Source of the DNA: Strix aluco
Taxonomy: Eukaryota > Chordata > Aves > Strigiformes > Strigidae
Direction of reading: 5' to 3'
DNA: 64,000 nucleotides
NCBI RefSeq assembly: GCF_031877795.1
Contig: NC_133935.1
Coordinates: 73,860,303-73,924,302 of the forward strand
The notes under the pieces are model-generated. The model searched no databases, had not been told where the DNA came from, and was given only the letters and a program-made list of their open reading frames with translations. The translations under genes and the position numbers were made by a program. Shown here piece by piece: positions 11,601-23,700 of this stretch (positions are counted from its first letter, which is position 1; each line of letters begins with the position of its first letter).

Positions 11601-14600
11601 TTTTTGAGCCACTAGACCATACTCATCTTAAAGTTTCTTAGTATTTTCTTTTAAAACAGCTTTCAGATCAAAGCAGTTATTTTCTGCTTTTACTTTGGCT
11701 CTGTCAGCACAAAATGTTTTAGCTGCTCCCACAACAGTCACAGCAATACAGGAATTGTATCCTCAAGTTTCACTTCATAAGCTCTACAATAACCAGAGGA
11801 CATTTATTCTGTATTGCCCCTGGTCCTATGAGCTGAAATGACACACACCTTCTTCCATAGAGAGGTATCTGCAGCCTGGAAGATCTTGGGGTTTTTTTGT
11901 TGATCCTCTTATATTGCTCAGATCTTCAGCTGGATCAGTTGGTATCTTTTGGGTAGCATTAGCGGCTTGTCAAGGTCACTGCCTGCAGTGACACAAAGCT
12001 TGTTGTCCAGCAAAGAAACAAAAGACTGGGCAAACTATAAAGGACAGACACTGGCTATCTAACAAAAAACCATTTTTTTCTGGTACCATGGAACATCCTA
12101 GTCTGAACACAACAACAGGAGGCTGTGATGTCTCCAGACTGAAATTGAACTATTCTTACACAAGGTCTTCATGGAGTATTGCATCTCAGGAGCCTTCCTT
12201 GTCTTCAAAGGGGTCAGCATGGTCTTTGGGCTCTTTACTGACATGGTGTGCTTCTAGAGATCCTGGAACAAGTCACATTTACACCATGGAAACAGTCTGC
12301 AGTTCAGCTGAACATTTCACTTTGTTGAGCTGGCCAGCAAAAAAAAGATCCCTGATCAGAAACAGAAGAGGAGAGAAAAAGACACAATCTGCTAATGACG
12401 GGTCCAAAGCAGAAAAAGAGAGATACAGTCCTTCAAGCTGAGAAAGCTCGGGGGGCTATCAGAGATTTGCAGTAGTGACTGGCATGCAAGGCATCTTCAT
12501 GACAGCATAGAAGTAATGACCCCAGGCACAGCACCAGCAGTACCCCTGGAGAGGACTCCTGCAGAAATGGGCATGGTACTGGTTGGGTCTCTTCCCAGAA
12601 GATCACGAATGCAGGTAGATCAAGCAGTTACGGTTAGAGAAGAAAACAGTATGTACCAGTAGAGGAGATAAGGGTGATTATTTTTAGCTTTAGTTTCCAC
12701 AGAGACTGTGCATCAAAAGTAATGAGAAAGGACTGGCAGGCACAGGAGTCTGTGAGGTTTGCACGCAGCTCCATGAAGAGCATCCTGAGGATGAAGCTAG
12801 ACCAAGAAATGAATTTGAGAAATGCGTTGCTAAAGCAAAAAAGCCAAAGGGCCCGTATTCCCGTCTTGTCCTGAGGCCCTGAAAGCTCTTAATCAAGGAA
12901 GTAATTTAAGTTTGAACTTTATTGATTGTCTGGTTTTACATGTGACCAATGTGGGCACTTCAGAGCTTTCAGACTTGCTGGAAAAGGAACAGGACTGCTG
13001 GAAACTTGGAAGATCTCTGCTTTCTTCAAGAGACCATGAACCTATTCTCCCATGTGCTGGGCAGTTACTTGTATGGATCTACAGCAAGTACAATAGGCCT
13101 TCAGTCTGGAGTGACAGAGTTTTACCTGACATGCATCAGCGCTAGTGCCCCAAAATGAGCAGGACTCTGAAGGATCAGTCCCTTCAGGATTAATCCCTTG
13201 AGGTATCATTCAGTTGCAACCATGTGTCGTGACCTACAGATAGCAAAGGCAAGAGGATGACAACTCTTCCACGCAAGAAGAGCCAGCAGAGTGATTACAG
13301 CCAAGTTCTGGCTGGAGGCACCCTGGGGCTAGCTGCTGCTTTGTTTTGCTAAGTGGGTAAGTTCATGCTCTTTTAACTCAGGGGGGAAAAAGCTTCCCGG
13401 CTCAGTGATGGGGCAGGATCTCTTCAAGAGCATGTAAGAACGTGGTATTGATTCAGACCTGGCTGTGCATGAGGAAATCCCTGGGAGCATCCACCTTTGT
13501 CCTGATTCACCTGTCAGAACAGCACTGAAATATTGACCCGAAATGTCTGTTAATTTAGTTCTTTGTTGATCATCTGAGCTGGGTCCTTCATGCCAAGCAC
13601 AGTAGTGATGGGAAGAGGGGACAAAATGGTGTAAGGTACTAGCTGCATCTTTTCTGGTCCTGGTACACTAAAGCGGTTTAGCTGTCAGCTGTCCTTAGGG
13701 AGACTATCCAGCCAGTGCAGACAGCCAGGGAGAGTTACACCAATGCTCTGCTCACTTCCCTCTTGTCCCCTCCAGAGCCAGTGGCATAGGTTGGACCTCA
13801 AAACACATCCTGGCATCAGGTGAAGTAGTTGGAGAAATTCCTCACTGAATTCGATATATCACTGATCTTGACATGTCACCGTTGGATGTTGTCAGGGCTT
13901 TGGTCTCTCTGAGCAGGCTCAGAAGTGTGTGCTCAGGCACCTGGGGAGGCTTTTGGGATGGTGATTGACAGACCAAAATGTCCAACTTCTTCAGACACTT
14001 TCAGAGCTGGGCAGCAGCTGAACAAGTGAGCTTGCATATCTGGATTTTAGTCCTTGCCTTTTAATCTTTGATAGCAAGTAAATACTGCTGTTTCTCGGTG
14101 TAGGGGATAGGAAATACCTTCTGCCAGGTCACTGGCAGAAACTGGTGTCCATTTTGAGCTCTTTGAAAGCTATCACTTTTCTGAGCTTCTGAACTGCTCT
14201 TTTTTCCCTGGAATTTTGGGGGTGTCTGATCTCATAGATGCTTCTGTCACAGGCTGCATGCTCTCACGTCTGTAAGGCCGTTCCAGAGCAAGTACATCAG
14301 ACAGTTAGCCCTGGTTGCTGGTTAATGGGGAAAGCTCAGCCTCTTCTGTAGATGTCAGTGTGGTTATGCTGCTTGCATGAAGTGAGAAGATGTGGTCAGG
14401 GAGAAACGTTCAAGAAATTCAGTGTGAAAATGGATTGGATCCGATTCCTTATCGCTTTTCTGTCCATGGCCATGCAGAGAAATGCCAGAGCATCCTTCCC
14501 TGCATGCTAGTTACACCCAGTCTGCACAGATATACCAGAGTAGTTGATGAAGTACAGGAGCATCCATCCTGCGGCTTACATAAACCATAAGGCCATAAAC

Positions 14601-14739
14601 CATATGGGTTCAATTTGGTGTGGCGAAGGGAAAAGCTCAAAGAAAACAGAAAATAGGGCGCTTCGTTCCAGAAGTGACCCAGTGAGCTCCACAAGAAAAT
14701 TAATCCTCTAGCGGGATCATCTCTTTCTGGTTATGTCTG

Positions 14740-15130
14740 CCCCGTTAGGGCGCCTTATGACCCGGCCTTTTCTCCTCGTTTTTCTCAAATAGTTCTTTCT
14801 GCTTTTACCCTCTCCCCGGGCCGCAGCACACGCCGCCTCCTCCCCTCCTCCCGCCCCTGGGCCGGCGACCACCGCCGCTCTGCACCTGGGAGGAAAAGTA
14901 GTCCCTCGGCCCGGCCGCGCCGCTGGGCGTCAGTGTTGCTCCGCTAAAGCGGCGGCGGCGGCTCGGACCGCTCCGCGGGACCGCCCGGGGGCGGTGGCGG
15001 CGGGAGCCCGGGGGCGGGGAGGGCCGGGGGCGGTGGGAGCCTGTGCCAGCGGGGCTCTGGTGGCAGCAGTGCGAGCTGGCAGGAGCAAGAATGAGCCGGG
15101 GACGTTCAGATGCGGCGCGGTCGTGCTTCC
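14740..15130. promoter_or_regulatory. CpG island, candidate promoter
   Basis: About 390 bp with dense CpG in an otherwise CpG-poor window. Its core (about 14815-15120) has GCC/CGG runs and at least three GC-box-like GGGCGG motifs around 14990-15035. It lies in the gap between the converging 3' ends of SYPL1 and CDHR3, so it is not the obvious promoter of either. No known first coding exon can be read from it. An ATG at 15091 opens only 24 codons. A donor-like GTGAGA occurs at 15220-15225. It could drive a non-coding RNA, possibly antisense to the end of CDHR3, or be an orphan regulatory CpG island. Confidence 0.75.
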
Positions 15131-15252
15131 GTAGAGGAACCCCGTGCCTCAGTTTCCCTGTCTAAAGTGCAGTGCATCGCCTGCTTCCCTCTTCCTTCTC
15201 AGCAGGCCCACAGGCCCTGGTGAGAGTCTTCGGCGGACTAGTTGCTGACCAG

Positions 15253-15870
15253 ATGGCACAGACTCTTTCTTTGCCATTGCTTTTAGTAATTACAGGAGAG
15301 GAGAGATGGCTAGAGCAAGCTGGGATCAGGCCAGCAAAGGGGTTGATGATGCTTCTCCTTTCCCTGGGGCCTGTGTGGCCGGAGGTGCACGTGTTGTGCA
15401 GGCAGCCTGCCTGGCCCTTGTCGGAGGCCGTGCCCAGAGCTCTGCCAAGTGTGTGGATCTGGCAGCTTGCGGCCCACCAGCTCTGCTGCCTACATGGACA
15501 TAAACCCTCCCTGAGGTTCATTTGCTCGGGGATATGCGCAGCCCCTCTGGACACAGCCAGCTGTCACGGCTTGGCAGCAGGCAGGGTGCCGTGGGGTGAA
15601 CCTGGTGCAGGCACCCGGGCAGGTCAGGCTGTGCTGGGCCTGGTGGGGCTAATCCAGGCAGGGCCTGTGCAAACATGGCGCTGCTGCTCCTGCCCGCATG
15701 GCCCCAGCGAGTATCCACGGGAAGGAAATGAAAATCAGACACGACTGCGTGGCTGGATCAAGCCTTGCCTTGCCCTGTCATTCACCAACTGCTTTTTCCA
15801 AGTCCTGGAAGTTAAACAAGGACCTTGCCTCAAAATCAAATCCCAGGGTCTACTGACCTGTGGCAGCTGA
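15253..15870 (+). other. Unassigned open reading frame downstream of the CpG island
   Basis: An uninterrupted frame of 205 codons from the first ATG to the stop at 15868-15870. The frame stays open further upstream, to 15172, but without an earlier ATG. It starts 120 bp after the CpG island. The predicted peptide is rich in Leu, Ala, Gly and Cys and matches no domain I know. GC-rich sequence keeps frames open by chance, and an overlapping - strand frame is open too, so a non-coding exon is at least as likely. Confidence 0.2.
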
Positions 15871-17404
15871 AGTTTGGTACCAGAGAACTGCAGAGTGGTG
15901 GCATCCTTGAATAACATTCAGAGTAATAACTATGCATCTATTTTGTTTTCAAGTGTGTCTTTCACTCAGTAATGTGGAGCTTGCTGCAGAAACTCGCTGA
16001 AGCTTGTATTTGTCTTCTCCAATCTCCTGGCCAAGCCCATGCTTTTCTACTTGTCTGCTTTGAAGTACATCTCATAACATGCTTCCAGATACAGAATGAC
16101 CCCAAAGGCAGATTCCCAGAAAGCAGCCTCCAGACCTCAGAGCACTAACAAAGCATGGGTGGTGCCCCATCCCCTCCTGGGATCTGAGCAGGCAGCCGCA
16201 GAGCAGGGCTGACCTCTGTGCTCGGCTTCCTGCTGAGTTTCAGCTTCCTCAGGCTCTGTGCAGCAGCACAGATCTGAAAAACCTGGGCTGAGACTCAGCT
16301 GATCTACCTTTGCATGTGTGGTGTGCAGGCATGATATCTGATCTAGTCAGCCAGAAAGAGCTGCTTTTAGGGCACAGTTCATCAGATATATTCTAGACAG
16401 ATGTCTGCTTTGCAATAAATCACCCCAAAGTGTCTCTTTCTCCCCAGTGACTACACAAGGACCTTGCAGCGACTAGCTCAGACAAGGCATGCGAGGGTGA
16501 AGCCTAGCAGGCACCAAGCCTGTGTTCAGCCTTTCAGCCCAAGCCTTGCAAAGAGCGTGTTGTGGTTGGGGATCTCAGGCAACTGATCAGCTGGGACGTG
16601 TGCAATATGCAGTTGTGGCTGTTTGCTGTTAAAATGTTATTTCCATTATGGTGTTGCAATCTGGGTCTCATAAAATAACCTGGCAGCTGGATTCTTTGCT
16701 CAGGAGGAGGCTTGTTCCCCTTGTCTGATCCCCCTTCTCTGAGGGTGTCCAAGCCCTGTCTCCTGCTCCTAGTGAGCAGTCACGAAGTGGCAGCCTCCTG
16801 GGTGGACATTCTCCATCTCTGCAGCTGAAACTGTTCTGTGTAGGTCTCTTGGAGACCATGAACAAATACAGTATCAGCACTTTTACATTCCTTGATATGA
16901 AGTTACATGGCCAGAAGCTGAGACTTCTGATGTTGATTGCAAGTGCTATTTATAATACCAACATGAAAGCAGAGCATTGATGCATTAGAAGTACATTTAC
17001 TTTGGAGAAAAGCACCAAAAAAACAGCAATATGATCACACATAAACTACTGGGGGAACTGAAGCTGGTGAGGAGAAGTGATCTGTGCTCTTTCGTAATCG
17101 CTCTTGAAACTTTCAGAGCAGTGTTAATCCAAAGGTCTCAAAGCACTTCAGAGATGTGTAATAGGTAGAGAGACAGCAATCAAAAGCTGTGGCAGAACTC
17201 ACACTGATTTTTGTAGACTTTGGGTAAAATTAACACGTAATGTGTAACAGGCAGCTGGAGGTCAGGAACTGTTGCCCCCAGCCACTCTGCTTGAACCACC
17301 AAGCGCCTTTCTTCCTCTTCTAGTCTCAGCTTATTGGTGTCATCACTCTAAAATAAATGGCACCAAAGTTCACACCTTGTAACTATATGCACAGAGACTT
17401 ACAG

Positions 17405-17640
17405 AGCTGTTGAAGACTAGAGAAGCTGTTTCCATCATCTAGTCTGACCCTCTGCAGCACACAGCAGCCATTCTTGACTTCTGAAGTCTTCAAATGATGG
17501 AAAGGCCTCACAGTCTTAGCTAATTGTTCCAATCATTAAATGCTTTTATTGTCTAGAGCCTACACTTAATCCTTGCTCTCAGTCCATCTAGTGGCAGTTT
17601 TCAACACTGAATCTGTGTTCTCATAGACACTTCTGAGTGA
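17405..17640 (-). repeat. CR1 LINE fragment (old)
   Basis: The + strand reads catctagtctgaccctctgc, then an aatgatggaaaggcctcac block and a ttgttccaatcattaa block. These are in the order seen in the reverse complement of ancient amniote CR1 3' regions. It is heavily diverged, so an old insertion. Confidence 0.7.
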
Positions 17641-20488
17641 AAAAAGCACAAAAGCTGGTTTAGCAATTAGATGAGGTTTCTAACATTTAAAGCTGTACTG
17701 CACAGTGTTAAGAAATATAATCTGTATTTTATGAAACAATGTATGTTTCTTTTACATATATTCAAAGTATCTTTTCATATATTGTTCCATACAATATGCA
17801 ATAAGTGTACATCTAGGTCAGTCAGTTCTACCTTCTCCGCTTTTGCTCTACCAAAGACAGGGCAAAGAAATGAATGGCTGTGCTTCAGATCAGTGAGACC
17901 TGAATTTATTCTTGATTCCTTCACAGGGAGGAAAGTCAATAGTAGTAGGGCAGCTGATAGGAAAATTGTGCTGCTTTTGCATAAAGCTGATGCTCCAATA
18001 AAGCCATGTTGTTCCTTGATTTTGTAGGTCCCGAGCAAGGAAAGTAGTTTTGTGCATGGCCAAAGTAAGATCTTACAGTGAAGATCAGGATGAAGAATTA
18101 GTTGAAGCTGGAGATCAGCATTGCACATATTGAAGCAACAGTGTGAGTAAGGAAGGACGTAGCTGTTCTTTATGGTCAGCACACTTGTTTCCCCATGCAG
18201 CATGTTGCATGGGACTCACAAGATGCTTTATCTTGTCTGAATCTGCCCCCCAAAAGGCTGAGTACACCAGTTAAACTCACCTCAATTGGATGGAAGCATC
18301 CTGGGCAGTGTTAACTCTTAGATCTGGCAGCTCTTAGATCCATGGTGCCTCTTTGTAGAGCTGTCAGTTGTTCTGAGTTTAGAGTATGTGAGCATCATGA
18401 TGAGGATAGTTGCTTTTCACCCAGCTGTTGGCCAGCTGTGGGAGACTACGGCACCAGCAATGTTGGCCGTGGCAATGTGTTTGCATACATGGATGTTCAG
18501 AGCGTGCTGTGATACTGTGTTATGCTGCTGTTGGGGTTCTTTTTCCCGAGAAGGAAGGAAAGAAGTTTATGCAGTTCAGCAGCAGGAACAGTAGTAAAGA
18601 AAGATGAGTCTTCATTCATCTCTTCCCAGGCTTCCTGACTGAAACCACAGCCTGTTTTTGCCTCCCCTTAAAAAAAGGTAATTATCTCTTAATCACAAAA
18701 GTAGGAGAGGAATTGAGGAAACAGAGCGGCTGCCCTAGAGAAATGCCCAGGAAAATAAATACAAAAGCCTGTGTGTCTTCTTGTCGTGAACACAATGCAG
18801 TTAACTTCTTCAGGTAACAAAGATTTAACGTTTGTAGGTGCCAGGCATGCCTGTGGGTAGCTTGGTGTCAGAGTGATAGAAAGATCAAAGTTACAGCAGT
18901 ACTACCAGTCACCACAGAATTTCTCTGTGTCACTGGAAAACCATCTGCATAGAAATTGCATATATTGTATTTACAGCAAACGAATGCAAACAATAGTGGG
19001 TTGGAGCTCTGAACATGTGGCTAGCCCTGTTGGTGCTAGAGGGTCAAACAACACTATGACAACCACGGCAGACACAGTAAACTGATAACATGCTCAGAGA
19101 GTATAAATCACTCTTTCCTATCTCTATCATTGTGGTGTTCATGACATGCTGGGTTTCTGATTGCGCAATGAAATGGCATTTGACTGAAGATGTTTGGTGT
19201 TTGCAAGGGAAGTTGTTCCTGATCCAAGCCGCTCCTTTACAGCACAGCAAAGAGTCGCAGCACCGTGATGGGTGGTTTTGTAAAGCATAGGATCCTTCAT
19301 GAAACCACCCTAGGCCTCCCCATCCAGGTCCTCTGTTGTATGACAAAACACAATGTATGTGACAGATTGGATAAAATCTTCGTTGACTGTCCCTGCTCAA
19401 CTTAAACTGAGTATTTTCTTTTGCCACATGATATCAGTCCCTTGCTGCCAAAAAAAATTTTTGTAATCAGGAAAGAAGAGAAGCCAAGACATGGAGTATT
19501 AAGTCATCATTTATAATTCATTTTCTCCAGATCAAAATAATTTTCAGAAACTTGTAGGATTTGCTTGTTTTATATCAGGTTCTTAGTCAGCACTTACATT
19601 ATACATGCCCACACTTGGAAAAGATTATTTCACCCCATGTCATTATTCTTTTGAGTGTATTCCACTTGATTCTGTAAAACATGAAATATGCCAGAGGAAA
19701 TACCAAAGGTGAAGATATTGAATGTTGCTAGTGTTACAAAAGATAAATAAGCTGAAAGTGTTGACATGACAGCCTGAGATACCATAACAAGCTGTGGGTT
19801 TTCTCCACTCCAAAACTGCTTTCAAGCCTTGGTCTTTTCTACAGCAGGATGGGAGGGTGAGGAAGGGCTGAAATAAAACACTGAATGAAAATAAAGTATT
19901 TTTAGCTTTTACCAGCAAACTTTTCAACCCTGATGTGCTTTTCACCTATTCTGCTGCTCAGCAGGGACAGGAGACCCCATGCACCAGTAAGAAAGCATGT
20001 CTGCATGTACACTGCCCTCCCCAAAGGCACTCAGAGGATGTGGCTGTGTCAGTCTGGGGGTGCAGAACTCTTCCAGGAGGAAACTGCCAGTGGCTGTCGC
20101 CCGGAGGGCAGTGGCCAGTGGATGCTTCTGTCCATGACTCTGCTTTCATTTCCTCTTCTCCCCTTTCATGTCCTCCCCTTCTCTCCCACTCTTACCTGCA
20201 CCTACTAAAGGTAAATTGAGCTTCATCCTGCCTTTGGGTCCAGTTTATGCAGAAATGGCCACCTCATGTTTTGCAGCTGAGATACATAGAGAGAAAATCA
20301 CATCTGATTCTTTGGCTGTTCAGAGCGTGGGTCATTTGGGGGGAGCCTTGGAGTCTCGTGCACTCTGCTTTAAGCCTGGATTAATGGCAAGTCAGTGTTC
20401 ATTTTGGGAGAGGAGGTCAGTATCTGCCTTGGGGGGGCTGATGAAGTTAACCCCCTGTCCTCAGACTCTTCTTTCTGCTTTCATAATC

Positions 20489-20727
20489 TCAGCCCACCTT
20501 GTCCCTGGCCGAGCGCTTGGCAGCTGGTTTTGTCTCTGCAGTTGGTTCTTTCCTCTTCTCTGACGGCTCATTTTTGCTTGGTGCTTCTGCTCTGTCTGTC
20601 CCTTGGTCACTATCATCTGTGGCACTGGACATCACCTGCATGGCGGGCACTGACTGAAGGGGCTCGTTGCTCTTCTTCCACCTCCGGGCCCCTGACCATG
20701 TATTGAATTCATACATTTTGCCAGTAA
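20489..20727 (-). CDS. CDHR3: CDHR3 coding exon 19 with stop
   Basis: 239 nt of coding sequence from the acceptor CTTGCAAG to the TGA at 20491-20489. It encodes VTGKMYEFN and GARRWK, conserved with mammalian CDHR3, followed by about 60 Ser/Glu/Lys-rich, probably disordered residues that I cannot align to the human tail. Confidence 0.93.
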
Positions 20728-23700
20728 CTTGCAAGGGAGAAAAGACAACCAATTAAATTCATTCCTGCTTTAGCAGATTAAGAAATAACAATTCTCCTCG
20801 GGTTGGGGTTGAAACAAGAAACATGAAGCATCTGAAAAATCAGCTGAGTTGGGGAGGTAGCCCCGAGAGGGAAAGCCTCATTTCCACACGCGAGTGTGGG
20901 GACCTGGGCATCGTGGTGCCCTGGGCTCTGCAGTTCAGGGAATAGGAATATTCAAAACATTCCTATTTGAAAAAAAAAAAAAAAAAAAAAGGATTCTTTT
21001 ATCATCCTATACCTCTACCCAAGTTAAGCTACCATAGGTTAACAGGAACAGTGCAACAAACACATCCATAGTCCTTGGTTGTTAGGACTAACTCTCCCAA
21101 AACTTTTGCCTTTGGCCATGCTGAGCAAGGCCATTGTATATGTCTGTGCCTATTTTTTCTGCTACCTGAGGTAGCAGAACCTGCTAGGAGCACAATATGC
21201 TATATACGTCTTCCATACCATGTCAGGTCATCTTGGTCGACCCAGGATTTGGAGATCTGGAATCCCCGAGTTTTGACTATATGCAATGCTTCTCCATTTG
21301 CACAGCATGCTTTCCTCCAGGCTTGCTGTACGCATTGTCATTCATACAGTGAAATACTATGTATTTTCTGTTTGTGCAAGTACATACTTCCTTCATATAT
21401 ATAAAATATTTTTATTTTGGGTTGTTTAGCACACCTTTCCTTGTTTATGTTTAGCATACCTTTCCTTGTTAGAAAGATTTCTGGCCCTCTTCAGATTTTA
21501 TGGGTAATTTCTACTTGTACATACTGAAGCAAGTATCCTCTCCTTCAGTTCATTTACTATCTATAGATAGGTGGAAAAATTGCCATGTGTCCAGTGTGTT
21601 TGCCTCACAGTCTAAATCATTGTCTCTTGCTAAACAGACAGGAGCTATAGTGGCACTTCTTGTAATTAAACATCATTAATATGAGACAAAAAAAAAAGAC
21701 CATTACAGGCTGGAAAGAAACTGTGGTTACATGTTACTACGTGTTACGGTTTGTATCAGAATTAATGGTTTCTGACACATTAACACAATTTGAGCAATTA
21801 AAGATGAAACTGGATCTCTTTACATGTTATTTTTTCTGACTACTTACAAGGCGGGCATGTTAAAACAGCCCAGATCAGGAAGCAGCTCCTGACTATCCCT
21901 CCTAATCATAATCAACAGATGATGTCCTGGGAATTATTAAATCTCATTTCCAAACCACCAACACTTGATCCTCTAGGGTTTGGGATGAGCTGGGGAGGGG
22001 AGGGGGGAGGTATGGGGAGCACACATTTCTCTGCTGATACCACAAAGCTGTGTTATAGTTTAATGTTTGTGTCAGGCATGACACAAACACTACAGCTCTG
22101 GAGGGCAGTTTGGATGGGCTCAGATATACTTAAGTCTGGTGTGGTCAGGTTTGCTGAGGAAGGGAGCCATCAGCTGTCCTGCAAAAACACTGGGAAGCAG
22201 CTCTTGTAGCAGCCTAGAGAACATCCATATATTACAAATGCAGTTACACAGGGAAAAAGCAGGGACTTGGAGCCCATCCCTCCAGATCTCTTTATAAATA
22301 GCAGGTGGGCTTGGACCTGGACCAAACCGGCTTTGAACAGCCTTGTGGATGGGCTTAATTGCACAGTAGGGTCCCATTTGTTTGCCCAAATTCTACTGAA
22401 GTCCCCATGCCTAGTGTTTCCCATTAGCTCACAGCATCCGACAGCTCCGAGCCAGCTAATAAGAAACACAAGGTACAGGCACTTGGGTGGAAATTTGGCT
22501 AGATGAATCCAAGCTTGCCTTCTTCTGGATAATTTTTAGACCTATTGTTTTGGACCTATTTTCAGATCTATTTGTTAAAGACCTATTTTGACTCACTGCC
22601 ACATTTTACCAGCCCCCCCCTCTCCATACTGGGGCCCTCAGCCATTAGATGCAGGGCTGGGCACCCTAATGCCAGGCCAAGCATCACGGTGTGAGGCTCA
22701 GACAGGGGCTGTGGTTCAGGGGAATGAAGTAAGGCAGATCAACTCTTAGAAAAAAGTCATGTTTCTGTAATGAACTCTGCTGCAGAGAACAGTGGCCATC
22801 ACTTGGGGAAGGGGATAAACGCTACACTTCATGGGTCATACTAGTTTTCCTAGCTTTCACCTTAATTTCACTTTTCACAGCTGGTTAATCAGATATGCTC
22901 AGTTAGCATAGCTAGAGCCTGGTGACACACTTGGTAGCTGATGTCACCACAACCGTATCTAAAAGCAAATGGTCTTCCATTTCCTCCCCAACAAGCCATG
23001 CTCAAGCCTTAGATAACCAGTAGCAGTGCACTGTTGCTGCAAGGGAAGAGGTCTGTGCAGGGACAAGTAACTCACCCACCTGCCCTGCATCTAGGGAGAG
23101 GTTTAAGAGACGAAGTCAGTACATCTGCTGCTACATTAATCTGCTGGCCATTTCCCAGACATGGGAAGGGTGAAACCATGACAGCTCCAGAGCAGGAAGG
23201 TTGCAGCAAATTCCTCCTCCCCTCCCACCTTCCTATATCAGATCCATACATTCAGGTTTAGCAGAGGAGTGTGGCCATCGGATGTGTGATTTCAAGGGCC
23301 ATAAGTATATTCTACCATTAGAAATGTTACTAGGGCACTGTCTTGATTTTCACTATCTGTGTAATATATATTCCATTCTCCTTGGAAACAGCAAACCTGA
23401 AATATGAAAAGCAAATGTCAAACCATATTTAAATCAACTAATCCAGTTTGTTTCCAGCCAAATATTCATATCCTCTGCTAATTGCTTTTTATTACCTGGG
23501 TCTCTGGCTTCTCCATCAAAGACAGTGTTTAGCTTTGTCATTGTCTGTGAAGAGAGACAAAATGTAAAATTAATCCTGTGAATTAGAAGGAGGAGCAGTG
23601 ACTTGGAAACGATGACCTACATGGATGGAGGCAGATTTGTATGACCTGCATATTGCATTCCTGTAGGCTGAGTTTAATGAAAATTGGCAACAAAAGCCAT

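Larger units (their letters stand above)
5418..14739. other. Intergenic DNA between SYPL1 and the CpG island
   Basis: About 9.3 kb with no exon I can support. It contains a G tract at 5839-5873 and an A tract at 8595-8610. ORFs here are short and resemble no family I know. The - strand of roughly 9.9-12.3 kb is mildly open and could include decayed retroelement sequence, but this is weak. Confidence 0.55.
15131..20488. other. Region between the CpG island and the CDHR3 stop codon
   Basis: This holds the 3' UTR of CDHR3 (next to 20488, on the - strand), whose end I could not place: no AATAAA was found on the - strand within 1 kb of the stop, only weak variants such as TATAAA near 19510 and 19570. 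It also contains a + strand ORF at 15253-15870, an old CR1 piece near 17405-17640 and a + strand AATAAA at 17997-18002. Confidence 0.5.

Noticed and set aside
15145..15175. MIR-like gtgcctcagtttccctg next to the CpG island
   Set aside because: Only about 20 bases match, too short to call a repeat.
17775..18203. 142-codon - strand ORF downstream of CDHR3
   Set aside because: No domain, and it does not continue the CDHR3 frame. Treated as chance.
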